From assembly GCA_946886545.1 (NCBI GenBank), contig CAMPIU010000141.1, forward strand, positions 1 to 7,482: 7,482 nucleotides of DNA, given 5' to 3'. This document shows positions 1-6,054 of the stretch, in pieces (position 1 is the stretch's first letter; every line of letters begins with the position of its first letter). A program made the position numbers and the translations under genes. The DNA comes from an uncultured Flavobacteriales bacterium (lineage in GTDB: Bacteria; Bacteroidota; Bacteroidia; Flavobacteriales; Crocinitomicaceae). The notes beneath the pieces are model-generated. The model saw only the letters and a list, made by a program, of their open reading frames with translations, was not told where the DNA came from and did not search any database.

Positions 1-2642
1 GGATCAATACCATTGCCGTTTTGAATGATATTATCTGGTATGCATCCGTTGATGGGAAATTGTATTCATTTAATTCAAAAAGCAAAAGAACCGTCCAGTT
101 TTCACTCAGAAAATTTGATCCCAAAGTTTCAAGCTTGAATTCGATTTTAATTGACAGGTTGGACCCGAATAAACTATGGATTATGACTTCCACCGGCTTG
201 TATCGCTTTGGTGTGAAGGATCGCGGAGGAAAACCATTCAGATTTAAAAGATCGACGGATATAAGTCCACAGACTTCCTCCAGTTACAGAAATGATATGT
301 CTTGTGCTGTTCAGGATAGTAAGGGAAATTTGTTTATCGGACTCCGAAGGGGAGGTTTGCTTTACTTTGACCAGTTCCAGGGATTGTTTAAATCCCTTCC
401 GATTTCAATTGAGGATTTGAAATACCAGGAGATTTCTTCAATTCAATGGCGCGATTCTAGATACTTGTATCTCTGTCTTTTGAATAAGGAAATTTTGTTG
501 TTCGATACCAATAAAAAGAAGTATGTCCGGTATGAAGAATCGGAACGGAGTGCTGTAATGCCCTTCAGAATTACAAAGTTCGGCTCTCAATTGGCTATTG
601 CAAGTTCCAATTCGGGTCTTTTTGTCCACGATGAATCTTTGATTTATGGGATGAAGATTAAGACCGATATTCAATTACGTGCCGTAAAATATTCTTCTGA
701 TAAAAAGAATGCATACCAGCTGCTGGGAGGTTCGTCTGCCATTTTAAAGCGGATTAAGGGAAAGGGGCCTGAGATCATCCGCTTAAAAGAGCTGATAGAT
801 GCAAAATCGTTCTATTACATGAAAGACGGAAGCATGCTGGTTGTAGGGGCAAACGGATTAATGCGGATAGATCAGAATTACCGGATCGTGAAGAAAGTAC
901 TTCATTCGAATCACCGTTCGATCGATAAACGTTTTCAGAATTCTTTGCTTGTAGGAGATTCCTTATTGTTTGTCGGGACTCTAGATGCGAGTCTGCTCTG
1001 TTTCAGGTTGTCTGACTTCTCCTCTAAAAAGATCTATTCTATTCCGGAAGAAACCAAACTGGATGAAACACGTGAGTATTTCCCTCTGGCGATGGTTTAC
1101 CTGGATCATGCAATCTACTTTTCAGAAAATGAGCAATTGTACCGCTATCAGATTGGGGCGAAGGAAGTTGAAAGAATCAAACTCTTCAATCATGAGAATA
1201 CGGATCAGATAACCTGCCTGGCGATCAGCAAGAAACGAAAATTATGGATCGGTACAAGGGCAAGCGGAGTTTGGAGCTACCATTTGGGAACAAAAAAACT
1301 CGTCAATGAGTTTACTTCCTTCAACGGATTACAAAATGATGAGGTGAATCAGCTGACTTTAGATTCCCGGGAGAGGCTTTGGATTTTGAATCCTTCCTGT
1401 GTGGCGATTATTAATACGGTTTCAGGGACAGTTCAAAGCCTGGAAAAAAGAAACGGAATAAACGACGTGTTCGGCATTAACATTACACCGGACTCTATTT
1501 ATTTCCTGCAAAGGAATTCCTACGTCGTTGGTGATGTTTTAAAAAGTTTGCCTATCGGGAAAAAAGCCATTCCTTATGTGATCCAGATCCGGGATATGAA
1601 CGGTGTGAGCAGGTTTCCCAAAAACAAATTCAAGTATGCTTATAACGAAAATAACCTGGTTTTTGAATTTGGTATCCGGGATTTTTCAAATGCAGAGAAC
1701 AACCTGGTGAGTTATCGCTTGCTTGGACTGGACGATAAGTGGATTAACGGGAACCAGAAAAATGAAGCACTGTATCACAATCTTCCGAGTGGAAAGTATG
1801 TCTTCCAGGTTCAGGTTGTCGAAGGAGATGAATCGACAATTACTTCTTACGCATTCAAAATTACCAGGCCTTTTTGGCGACGTTGGTGGTTTATAACCCT
1901 TTCAGCACTTGCGGGTGCATTCGGAATTTGGTTTTTCATGCGTTCAAGGATCAAACGGATTCAGAGTACAGAGCAGATGAAGGCGGAATTCAGTTTGCAG
2001 ATCAATGAAATGGAATCAAAAGCATTGAGGGCACAGATGAATCCGCACTTTCTCTTCAATAGTTTGAACTCGATCCGCTTGTTTATTCTGAAAGACGAAG
2101 TAGATAATGCTGCGGATTATATTGCCAAGTTTTCGAAACTTTTGCGCATGATCCTGAACTATTCCCGCCAGGATATGATCACGGTTTACGATGAGATCCA
2201 ATCCTTGAAATTGTACCTTGAATTCGAGCGCTTGCGCTTTGACCAGGATTTTGATTTCGACCTGCAAATTGACGGGCAGGAAGTATTGGATTGTCAGATT
2301 CCACCGATGATTATCCAACCCTTTATTGAAAATGCAATTTGGCATGGTTTGATGCCAAGAGCTGAAGAAGGTGGGAAGATCCGGGTATCCTTTCAAAAAC
2401 AGCTCAGCGGATTGTATGTGATGGTCCAGGATAATGGGATCGGCAGAGAGAAAGCAAAAGAAAACAACCGGAAACGCTCGTTGAAAGAAGGCAGTGTGGG
2501 ACTCCAGATTACCAAAGATCGTCTGCGCTCACTCACTTTAAGGACCAAACGGCAGAACGAATTTGAAATAGAAGATTTAATTGATGAAAATGGCCGGGCA
2601 ATCGGAACTTTAGTTACCTTGTACTTTGAAACTCCAAACTAG
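1..2642 (+). CDS. Sensor histidine kinase, propeller/Y_Y_Y/His_kinase type (5'-partial)
   Basis: Membrane sensor kinase expected to sense a periplasmic signal and phosphorylate the regulator encoded just downstream. The frame is open to the window edge (first full codon at base 3), and the six codons before the TTG at 21 continue a propeller strand, so the true start lies outside. Numbering residues from base 21: about 1-510 are propeller-like repeats (for example 'LWIGTRASGVWSY'); about 535-616 fit a Y_Y_Y domain; about 622-640 is one membrane segment after an aromatic/arginine patch. A short linker leads to a His_kinase (PF06580-type) domain with H676 in 'QMNPHFLFNS'. The ATPase domain has an N box around N771 ('FIENAIWHG'), a G box 'DNGIG' (804-808) and 'GSVGL' (824-828). 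All kinase motifs are intact. There is no fused receiver or AraC domain, so it is not a one-protein hybrid system. The ligand cannot be read from sequence. Confidence 0.93.
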   Translation, partial: INTIAVLNDIIWYASVDGKLYSFNSKSKRTVQFSLRKFDPKVSSLNSILIDRLDPNKLWIMTSTGLYRFGVKDRGGKPFRFKRSTDISPQTSSSYRNDMSCAVQDSKGNLFIGLRRGGLLYFDQFQGLFKSLPISIEDLKYQEISSIQWRDSRYLYLCLLNKEILLFDTNKKKYVRYEESERSAVMPFRITKFGSQLAIASSNSGLFVHDESLIYGMKIKTDIQLRAVKYSSDKKNAYQLLGGSSAILKRIKGKGPEIIRLKELIDAKSFYYMKDGSMLVVGANGLMRIDQNYRIVKKVLHSNHRSIDKRFQNSLLVGDSLLFVGTLDASLLCFRLSDFSSKKIYSIPEETKLDETREYFPLAMVYLDHAIYFSENEQLYRYQIGAKEVERIKLFNHENTDQITCLAISKKRKLWIGTRASGVWSYHLGTKKLVNEFTSFNGLQNDEVNQLTLDSRERLWILNPSCVAIINTVSGTVQSLEKRNGINDVFGINITPDSIYFLQRNSYVVGDVLKSLPIGKKAIPYVIQIRDMNGVSRFPKNKFKYAYNENNLVFEFGIRDFSNAENNLVSYRLLGLDDKWINGNQKNEALYHNLPSGKYVFQVQVVEGDESTITSYAFKITRPFWRRWWFITLSALAGAFGIWFFMRSRIKRIQSTEQMKAEFSLQINEMESKALRAQMNPHFLFNSLNSIRLFILKDEVDNAADYIAKFSKLLRMILNYSRQDMITVYDEIQSLKLYLEFERLRFDQDFDFDLQIDGQEVLDCQIPPMIIQPFIENAIWHGLMPRAEEGGKIRVSFQKQLSGLYVMVQDNGIGREKAKENNRKRSLKEGSVGLQITKDRLRSLTLRTKRQNEFEIEDLIDENGRAIGTLVTLYFETPN

Positions 2643-2645
2643 ATT

Positions 2646-3371
2646 ATGAAATTACGTGCAATTATTGTAGATGATGAAAGGCACAGTTTAGAAACTACTG
2701 CTATTTTAATTCGGAAGTTTTGTCCTGATGTAGAGGTCATTGCCGAATTACAAAGCCCAATCGACGCCGTTGAGGTGATTAATACGGAAGAGCCGGATTT
2801 GCTTTTCCTTGATATATCAATGCCAAAGATGAATGGCTTTGAATTACTGAACGTTTTGACCTATAAAGAAGCGGATGTGATTTTCACTACTGCTTACGAT
2901 GAATATGCCCTGGAAGGCTTTAAACAAGGGGCCGTACATTATCTGGTAAAACCAATTGATGCGGAAGACCTCGTTGAAAGTGTTCAGCGCGTGAAAAAGA
3001 AACGAACCGAAGGAAAAGCGTCGGGGATCAACGGAATGGGACTGAAACCAAAAATTCCGATTTCTTCATTGAATGGTGTTGAATTGATCGAGGTAGATCA
3101 GATCATCCGCTGCGAATCGGATGGGAATTATACAACAATTGTGCTGCACCAGCGCAAGATCACGGTTTCTAAAACATTGAAGGAAATTGAAAAACAATTG
3201 GTAGATTTTCCTTTCTTTTTCAGATTACATAATTCTCATTTGGTTAACCTGAATCAAGTGGTTAAATACATTCGTGGTGAAGGAGGTTCCGTGATTTTAT
3301 CAAACCAGGAAGAGATCGGTGTGTCCAGAAGCAAGAAAATGGAACTTTTGGAAGTTTTAGGAATCAATTAA
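2646..3371 (+). CDS. LytTR-family response regulator (LytR/AlgR type)
   Basis: Cytoplasmic transcription regulator of 241 aa, a normal length for the family. The receiver domain (about 1-118) keeps the acidic pair D9/D10, the phospho-acceptor D56 in 'LFLDISMP', T82, and K102-P103. A short basic linker leads to a LytTR DNA-binding domain (about 137-239) with the typical segments 'ESDGNYTTI' and 'FRLHNSHLVNLNQV'. The ATG lies 3 nt after the kinase stop, so the two are almost certainly co-transcribed and translationally linked; LytS-type kinases with 'NPHFLFN' boxes usually pair with LytTR regulators. The layout in frame is TAG-ATT-ATG, with no clear Shine-Dalgarno. The target genes are not identifiable here; the DUF4412-like gene downstream is only a candidate by position. 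Confidence 0.95.
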   Translation: MKLRAIIVDDERHSLETTAILIRKFCPDVEVIAELQSPIDAVEVINTEEPDLLFLDISMPKMNGFELLNVLTYKEADVIFTTAYDEYALEGFKQGAVHYLVKPIDAEDLVESVQRVKKKRTEGKASGINGMGLKPKIPISSLNGVELIEVDQIIRCESDGNYTTIVLHQRKITVSKTLKEIEKQLVDFPFFFRLHNSHLVNLNQVVKYIRGEGGSVILSNQEEIGVSRSKKMELLEVLGIN

Positions 3372-3393
3372 CCAAGGAGTTCACACACTGAAA

Positions 3394-3415
3394 TCTAAAA
3401 TTCACAAGTTTTAGA
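3394..3415 (+). terminator. Possible weak hairpin terminator after the two-component operon
   Basis: A 7-bp perfect stem, TCTAAAA (3394-3400) with TTTTAGA (3409-3415), extends inward by a G-T and an A-T pair to leave a 4-nt loop. It begins 22 nt after the regulator's stop codon. The stem is AT-rich and no T-run follows, so its efficiency as an intrinsic terminator is doubtful. Confidence 0.3.
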
Positions 3416-3437
3416 CAGGTATTTCTATGTCTTTCAT

Positions 3438-3445
3438 TACATTTG
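3438..3445 (+). promoter_or_regulatory. Bacteroidetes -7 element before the DUF4412-like gene
   Basis: TACATTTG matches the Bacteroidetes -7 consensus TAnnTTTG exactly and ends 18 nt before the ATG at 3464. This implies a short leader of roughly 10-15 nt. No convincing TTG/TTTG is found 17-23 nt upstream, so only half of the promoter is supported. Confidence 0.4.
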
Positions 3446-3463
3446 GTTCAACAATACTATGTT

Positions 3464-4297
3464 ATGAAAACACTTCTGCTTGCACTAATTATATGTTTCT
3501 CATCTTCAATTGTTTCCGGACAGGAGGGATTAATCAAATCTATCGGAAGTACGGCCAAAGAAAAGGCTAATGCCCAGGATTTCAATACAACCAGAAATAA
3601 TAAGGAAAGAGGAAACCTAATGGATGACAAAAAATCCAAAGAAGCTTCTCCTGCACCGGCTTCGGCACCTGCAGAATCTGCATCACCGGTTGAAAGCGAA
3701 CCTTCCGGAGAATACCAGGCATCCTATACTTTTACAAGCAGTGTAACATACAAAATTGAGAATACACAGAAACCCGGTGAATCTCAGGATATCAACTACG
3801 ACTTCGGTGACCAGGTGATCAAAATGCAGGCTAACAACCAGGATATGTCTTCCATTGTCGACTCAAAGAACGGCGTGATGATCATGCTGAACAATAAGGA
3901 GAAAACTGCCATGGTCATGTCAACCAAAGCGATGGAAGCTGCCATGAAACAGCAGCAAATGAACCAGGGTGAAAAACCAGCGGCTAAGGTTACAAAAACC
4001 GGACGGACTAAAATTATCATGGGTTATAAATGCGAAGAAATACTGATTGAATCCGACAAGAAAACGGAAGTTTGGATCACGAAAGATGCCGGGATCGATG
4101 TCAGCAATACCTTTGCAAATATGAACAGGACTTCGGCTTCACAAATTCCGGATGAGGCTTTTAAAGAAGACGGAATGATGATGGAGATGAATTCATATGA
4201 TGCATTCGGAAAGCAAGAAATGCACATGGTGATGACCGCTCTTTCCAAAGAAAGTAAAACAATAAATATCGGGGCTTACAAAATAACTAAGCTATAG
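3464..4297 (+). CDS. Exported DUF4412-like protein
   Basis: Predicted 277-aa exported protein. ATG 3464 is chosen over the in-frame TTG at 3443 because it places a signal peptide exactly at the N-terminus (Lys2, hydrophobic about 4-16, likely cleavage after 'IVSG' before Q20) and because the TTG overlaps the predicted -7 element. C11 is not in a usable lipobox, so it is probably not a lipoprotein. Residues about 21-59 are charged; about 60-82 form an Ala/Pro/Ser/Glu-rich linker. Residues about 85-277 are methionine-rich beta-like sequence resembling DUF4412: 'MLNNKEKTAMVM', then 'TGRTKIIMGYKCEE' (179-192, with C190) and 'EVWITKD'. The family is common in Bacteroidetes and has no established reaction. 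The gene starts 92 nt after the regulator and its 3' end overlaps the opposing gene by 11 bp. Family assignment is from memory of the motif pattern. Confidence 0.8.
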   Translation: MKTLLLALIICFSSSIVSGQEGLIKSIGSTAKEKANAQDFNTTRNNKERGNLMDDKKSKEASPAPASAPAESASPVESEPSGEYQASYTFTSSVTYKIENTQKPGESQDINYDFGDQVIKMQANNQDMSSIVDSKNGVMIMLNNKEKTAMVMSTKAMEAAMKQQQMNQGEKPAAKVTKTGRTKIIMGYKCEEILIESDKKTEVWITKDAGIDVSNTFANMNRTSASQIPDEAFKEDGMMMEMNSYDAFGKQEMHMVMTALSKESKTINIGAYKITKL

Positions 4298-5072
4298 GGA
4301 AATTAGCCGGATCAGGATAAATATACCTGTATCCGATTTCCAGGGAATAATTGTTCGAAATAATACGTTCGGAGCGTGTTTTGTCTTCAAACAAAGGCGG
4401 ATCAATACCAAGCCTGGAAGCCATCTCAGTATAGAATTGCCCTTTCAGGGGATGTTCGGTTGCACATCCGTTTATTGTTTTGTTCCAGATTTTATTCACG
4501 ATGACATGTTCGATCAAACCAATAGCATCTTCCCGATGAATTAAATTCACACGGTCAAAAGCCTGGTAAGTTTTTCCCGATTTGGACATAGCAATAGCGG
4601 GGTATCGATTCGGGCCGACCAATCCACTGAGCCTGATAACCGTTAGACGGTCACGTAACATGGAACTGATGGCAAGTTCGGCATAACCGACTGAATTCGT
4701 TTTAATGGATCCGGCAGGATAATCAAATTCGGTAAACGTGCCATTCCTTTCAGGATAAACCCCGGTAGAACTCAGCTGGATCACTTTGCAGGAAGGAGAA
4801 ACCAGATCCAGCATACGGACACAGTCCTTTGCATAAGTCTTCTCATCTGTCTTTGAAGGTGTAAATGCCAATATGAGGACATCCAGATCGTTAAAATAAC
4901 CTGCTGTTGCTTGTTTCTTTTGTAAGGGATCGAACAAGACGTGCGAAAAACGCTCATGGGATAAGCCTACAGAACGTGATCGTGTTGTTCCGATTACCTG
5001 GAATCCTTTGTTTAATAGTGATTTGGCCAGTGGAAGGCCAAGCCATCCCAATCCGATTATTCCGATCTTCAT
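4287..5072 (-). CDS. YeeZ-family NAD(P)-binding epimerase/dehydratase-like protein
   Basis: Predicted soluble Rossmann-fold protein of the extended/atypical SDR superfamily, 261 aa. The N-terminus has the dinucleotide-binding GxGxxG motif ('IGLGWLG', 6-12). Further landmarks are 'SSTGVYP' (101-107), 'RLSGLVGPNRYP' (147-158), 'VNLIHREDAIG' (175-185) and a C-terminal 'YRYIYPDP'. These recall E. coli YeeZ as I remember it (GLGWLG, RLAGLVGPGRHP, VNLVHLEDVIG, YQYPDP), so the family call is firm although substrate and reaction are not established. The SDR YxxxK pair is incomplete: Y130 is followed by AELA, with no Lys; YeeZ itself also lacks it. The ATG at 5072 is chosen because it places the Rossmann beta strand at the N-terminus; a 12-codon extension to 5108 would cover the predicted promoter. 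It is monocistronic and convergent with the DUF4412-like gene. Confidence 0.88.
   Translation of the reverse strand: MKIGIIGLGWLGLPLAKSLLNKGFQVIGTTRSRSVGLSHERFSHVLFDPLQKKQATAGYFNDLDVLILAFTPSKTDEKTYAKDCVRMLDLVSPSCKVIQLSSTGVYPERNGTFTEFDYPAGSIKTNSVGYAELAISSMLRDRLTVIRLSGLVGPNRYPAIAMSKSGKTYQAFDRVNLIHREDAIGLIEHVIVNKIWNKTINGCATEHPLKGQFYTEMASRLGIDPPLFEDKTRSERIISNNYSLEIGYRYIYPDPANFPIA
4298..4341. terminator. Long bulged hairpin just after the DUF4412-like stop
   Basis: GGAAAT (4298-4303) pairs with ATTTCC (4336-4341). After a 4-nt bulge, CGGATCAGG (4308-4316) pairs with CCTG/ATCCG (4326-4335, one bulged T at 4330). The loop is 9 nt, giving 15 base pairs in total. It begins at the base after the upstream gene's stop and lies wholly within the 3' coding end of the opposing gene. 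No T-run follows on either strand, so it may be a 3'-end stabilising structure or a convergent terminator rather than a standard intrinsic terminator. Confidence 0.35.
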
Positions 5073-5076
5073 GAGA

Positions 5077-5108
5077 TAAATGTACGTTAATTTGAGATTC
5101 TCAGACAA
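5077..5108 (-). promoter_or_regulatory. Predicted promoter of the YeeZ-family gene
   Basis: Read on the minus strand, TTG (5108-5106) is followed after 21 nt by TACATTTA (5084-5077), 7 of 8 matches to TAnnTTTG. Only 4 nt separate it from the ATG at 5072, so the transcript would be leaderless or nearly so. The position argues against the longer N-terminus. Confidence 0.45.
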
Positions 5109-5158
5109 TTATAAAACAGAAGATTTTGGGAATGACACATACAAAAAACAAAAAAACA

Positions 5159-5182
5159 TGTGTTCTAAGCAATTATGTGGTT
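5159..5182 (+). repeat. Intergenic repeat copy 1 (tgtgttcta-N6-tatgtggtt)
   Basis: This 24-bp segment shares both 9-bp ends, and 20 of 24 positions overall, with 5330-5353. Similar 'ctatgtggtt' elements recur in intergenic regions of Bacteroidetes genomes as I recall; their function is unknown to me. Confidence 0.6.
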
Positions 5183-5255
5183 CGGGCCAAAGCATATGTG
5201 CTATCTATCTTCCACTCAAAGAAAGCAAGTAATGACACAGCTTGTTTGTTCATTT

Positions 5256-5285
5256 AACCACATAGTATCATAGGTAACATAGTTT
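5256..5285 (-). repeat. Intergenic repeat copy 2, inverted
   Basis: AACCACATAG (5256-5265) is the exact reverse complement of 5344-5353. It is followed by CATAG-rich sequence, so read on the minus strand it resembles copy 3 with a small insertion. With copy 3 it could close a stem of at least 10 bp around a 78-nt loop. The right boundary is approximate. Confidence 0.5.
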
Positions 5286-5302
5286 TAAAATTTATAAAAA
5301 CC

Positions 5303-5326
5303 AAAAAATTATCTTCAGTTAATTTT
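5303..5326 (-). terminator. Possible weak terminator of the small secreted-protein gene
   Basis: On the minus strand AAAATTA (5326-5320), an 8-nt loop and TAATTTT (5311-5305) form a 7-bp stem that runs into a T-run ending at 5303, about 40 nt after the gene's stop codon. The stem contains no G-C pair, so it would be weak. Confidence 0.3.
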
Positions 5327-5329
5327 CTT

Positions 5330-5353
5330 TGTGTTCTATGCGCCTATGTGGTT
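5330..5353 (+). repeat. Intergenic repeat copy 3 (tgtgttcta-N6-tatgtggtt)
   Basis: Direct copy of 5159-5182 (20 of 24 positions), ending 10 bp from the stop codon of the small secreted-protein gene. Its last 10 bp are inverted at 5256-5265. Confidence 0.6.
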
Positions 5354-5363
5354 TATATTCTGT

Positions 5364-5768
5364 TTAGTTCTCCTTGATCCACGTATTTTTTATTGTGTGG
5401 CGTACCAAATAGTATTTGCTGTCTCTCCAGTAGAAGAAACAAACACAGTTGTTAATTCCGTCAATGATCATTTCGTATTCGTTTCCGACATCACTTTTGA
5501 TTGTCATTGTATACTTGATCTCTTCTTCGTTGTAATCGTATTTGGTGATGAAGTAATCCGAAGAAATACTTGCCGTAGTATGATGAAAAGTTGTTAGCTC
5601 CTTGTTGAATTCAAACAGGGTTCCGCCTTCATCGGTAGATGTAATATCCCATTGGGATGTTCCTTCATTCCAAACGCCATCCTGACGATAATTCGTAGAG
5701 ATGTTCAATTGTGCAAAAGAAATGATGGAGGTGAATAGCAGGCTGAAGATTAAAAGTAACTTTTTCAT
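5364..5768 (-). CDS. Small secreted protein of unknown function
   Basis: Predicted 134-aa exported protein. It has a clear signal peptide: KK at 2-3, a hydrophobic stretch about 4-18, and an ending 'SFAQ' with likely cleavage near residue 19/20, which is typical of Bacteroidetes. The mature part of about 115 aa is rich in aromatic and polar residues with alternating beta-like strands. Notable segments are 'DGVWNEGTSQWDITSTDEGG' (30-49), 'KYTMTIKSD', and a CxC motif (C108, C110) near the end. I do not recognise the family; a small beta-sandwich or lipocalin-like stress protein is only a guess. The gene stands alone and divergent from the heme A synthase gene, with its own predicted promoter. 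A shorter ORF on the opposite strand here has no independent support. Confidence 0.75.
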   Translation of the reverse strand: MKKLLLIFSLLFTSIISFAQLNISTNYRQDGVWNEGTSQWDITSTDEGGTLFEFNKELTTFHHTTASISSDYFITKYDYNEEEIKYTMTIKSDVGNEYEMIIDGINNCVCFFYWRDSKYYLVRHTIKNTWIKEN

Positions 5769-5788
5769 AGCGTAATAATTTAGTTGAA

Positions 5789-5819
5789 CAAAGTAACGAT
5801 AGTAATTGACATTTCACAA
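5789..5819 (-). promoter_or_regulatory. Predicted promoter of the small secreted-protein gene
   Basis: Read on the minus strand, TTG (5819-5817) is followed after 20 nt by TTACTTTG (5796-5789), 7 of 8 matches to TAnnTTTG. It ends 20 nt before the ATG at 5768, giving a leader of about 15 nt. Confidence 0.5.
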
Positions 5820-5872
5820 TAATGCATTTGTCGTATTCTCACAATTCGAGTGGTTTGTTTGTGCGGATGTGT

Positions 5873-5945
5873 AAGCGGTTTTTTCCGCTTCCCCTTTGGT
5901 GAGAAAGGGGATGACCACCCCTCTTAGTCTCCCCTCAAGGGGAGA
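5873..5945. repeat. Cluster of three consecutive perfect hairpins
   Basis: Three adjacent stem-loops: AAGCGG-T6-CCGCTT (5873-5890, 6 bp), CCCCTTT-N6-AAAGGGG (5891-5910, 7 bp) and TCTCCCC-TCAA-GGGGAGA (5928-5945, 7 bp). The region is more GC-rich than its surroundings and sits between divergent genes, where no terminator is needed. None has a following T-run. The C-rich blocks resemble dispersed intergenic repeats seen in Bacteroidetes genomes; this is from memory and not searched. Confidence 0.6.
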
Positions 5946-6054
5946 AACTCAAATTAAGCTTCGTTGCAGTGTAATTTCTCTACGGTAGATATTCAAAAAA
6001 TGACATCCATCATCTTTATCAGGCTCTTTTATACCTAATTTTAAACCACAAATA

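Larger units (their letters stand above)
5109..5363. other. AT-rich intergenic region with repeats
   Basis: Non-coding stretch between two minus-strand genes. It holds three copies of a short intergenic repeat, described separately, and a weak hairpin that may end the upstream minus-strand transcript. No supported gene or RNA was found; the stretch is rich in A-runs around 5142-5156. Confidence 0.6.

Noticed and set aside
21..23. TTG as the true start of the sensor kinase
   Set aside because: The frame is open upstream and the preceding codons continue the propeller pattern, so the gene starts outside the window.
2016..2396. 126-aa minus-strand ORF
   Set aside because: Lies fully inside the histidine kinase core on the opposite strand; no recognisable domain or independent start signals.
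3443..3463. TTG start for the DUF4412-like protein
   Set aside because: It would add seven residues before a clean signal peptide and would start inside the predicted -7 element.
5073..5108. N-terminal extension of the YeeZ-family protein
   Set aside because: The Rossmann strand begins directly at the internal Met, and the extension is occupied by promoter-like sequence.
5331..5597. 88-aa plus-strand ORF
   Set aside because: Antisense to the small secreted-protein gene and starting inside a repeat copy; the minus frame has a signal peptide and promoter, this one has neither.
6036..6043. TAATTTTA as a -7 element for the heme A synthase gene
   Set aside because: It matches 7 of 8 positions of TAnnTTTG, but no convincing TTG is correctly spaced upstream and such AT-rich matches arise often by chance here.
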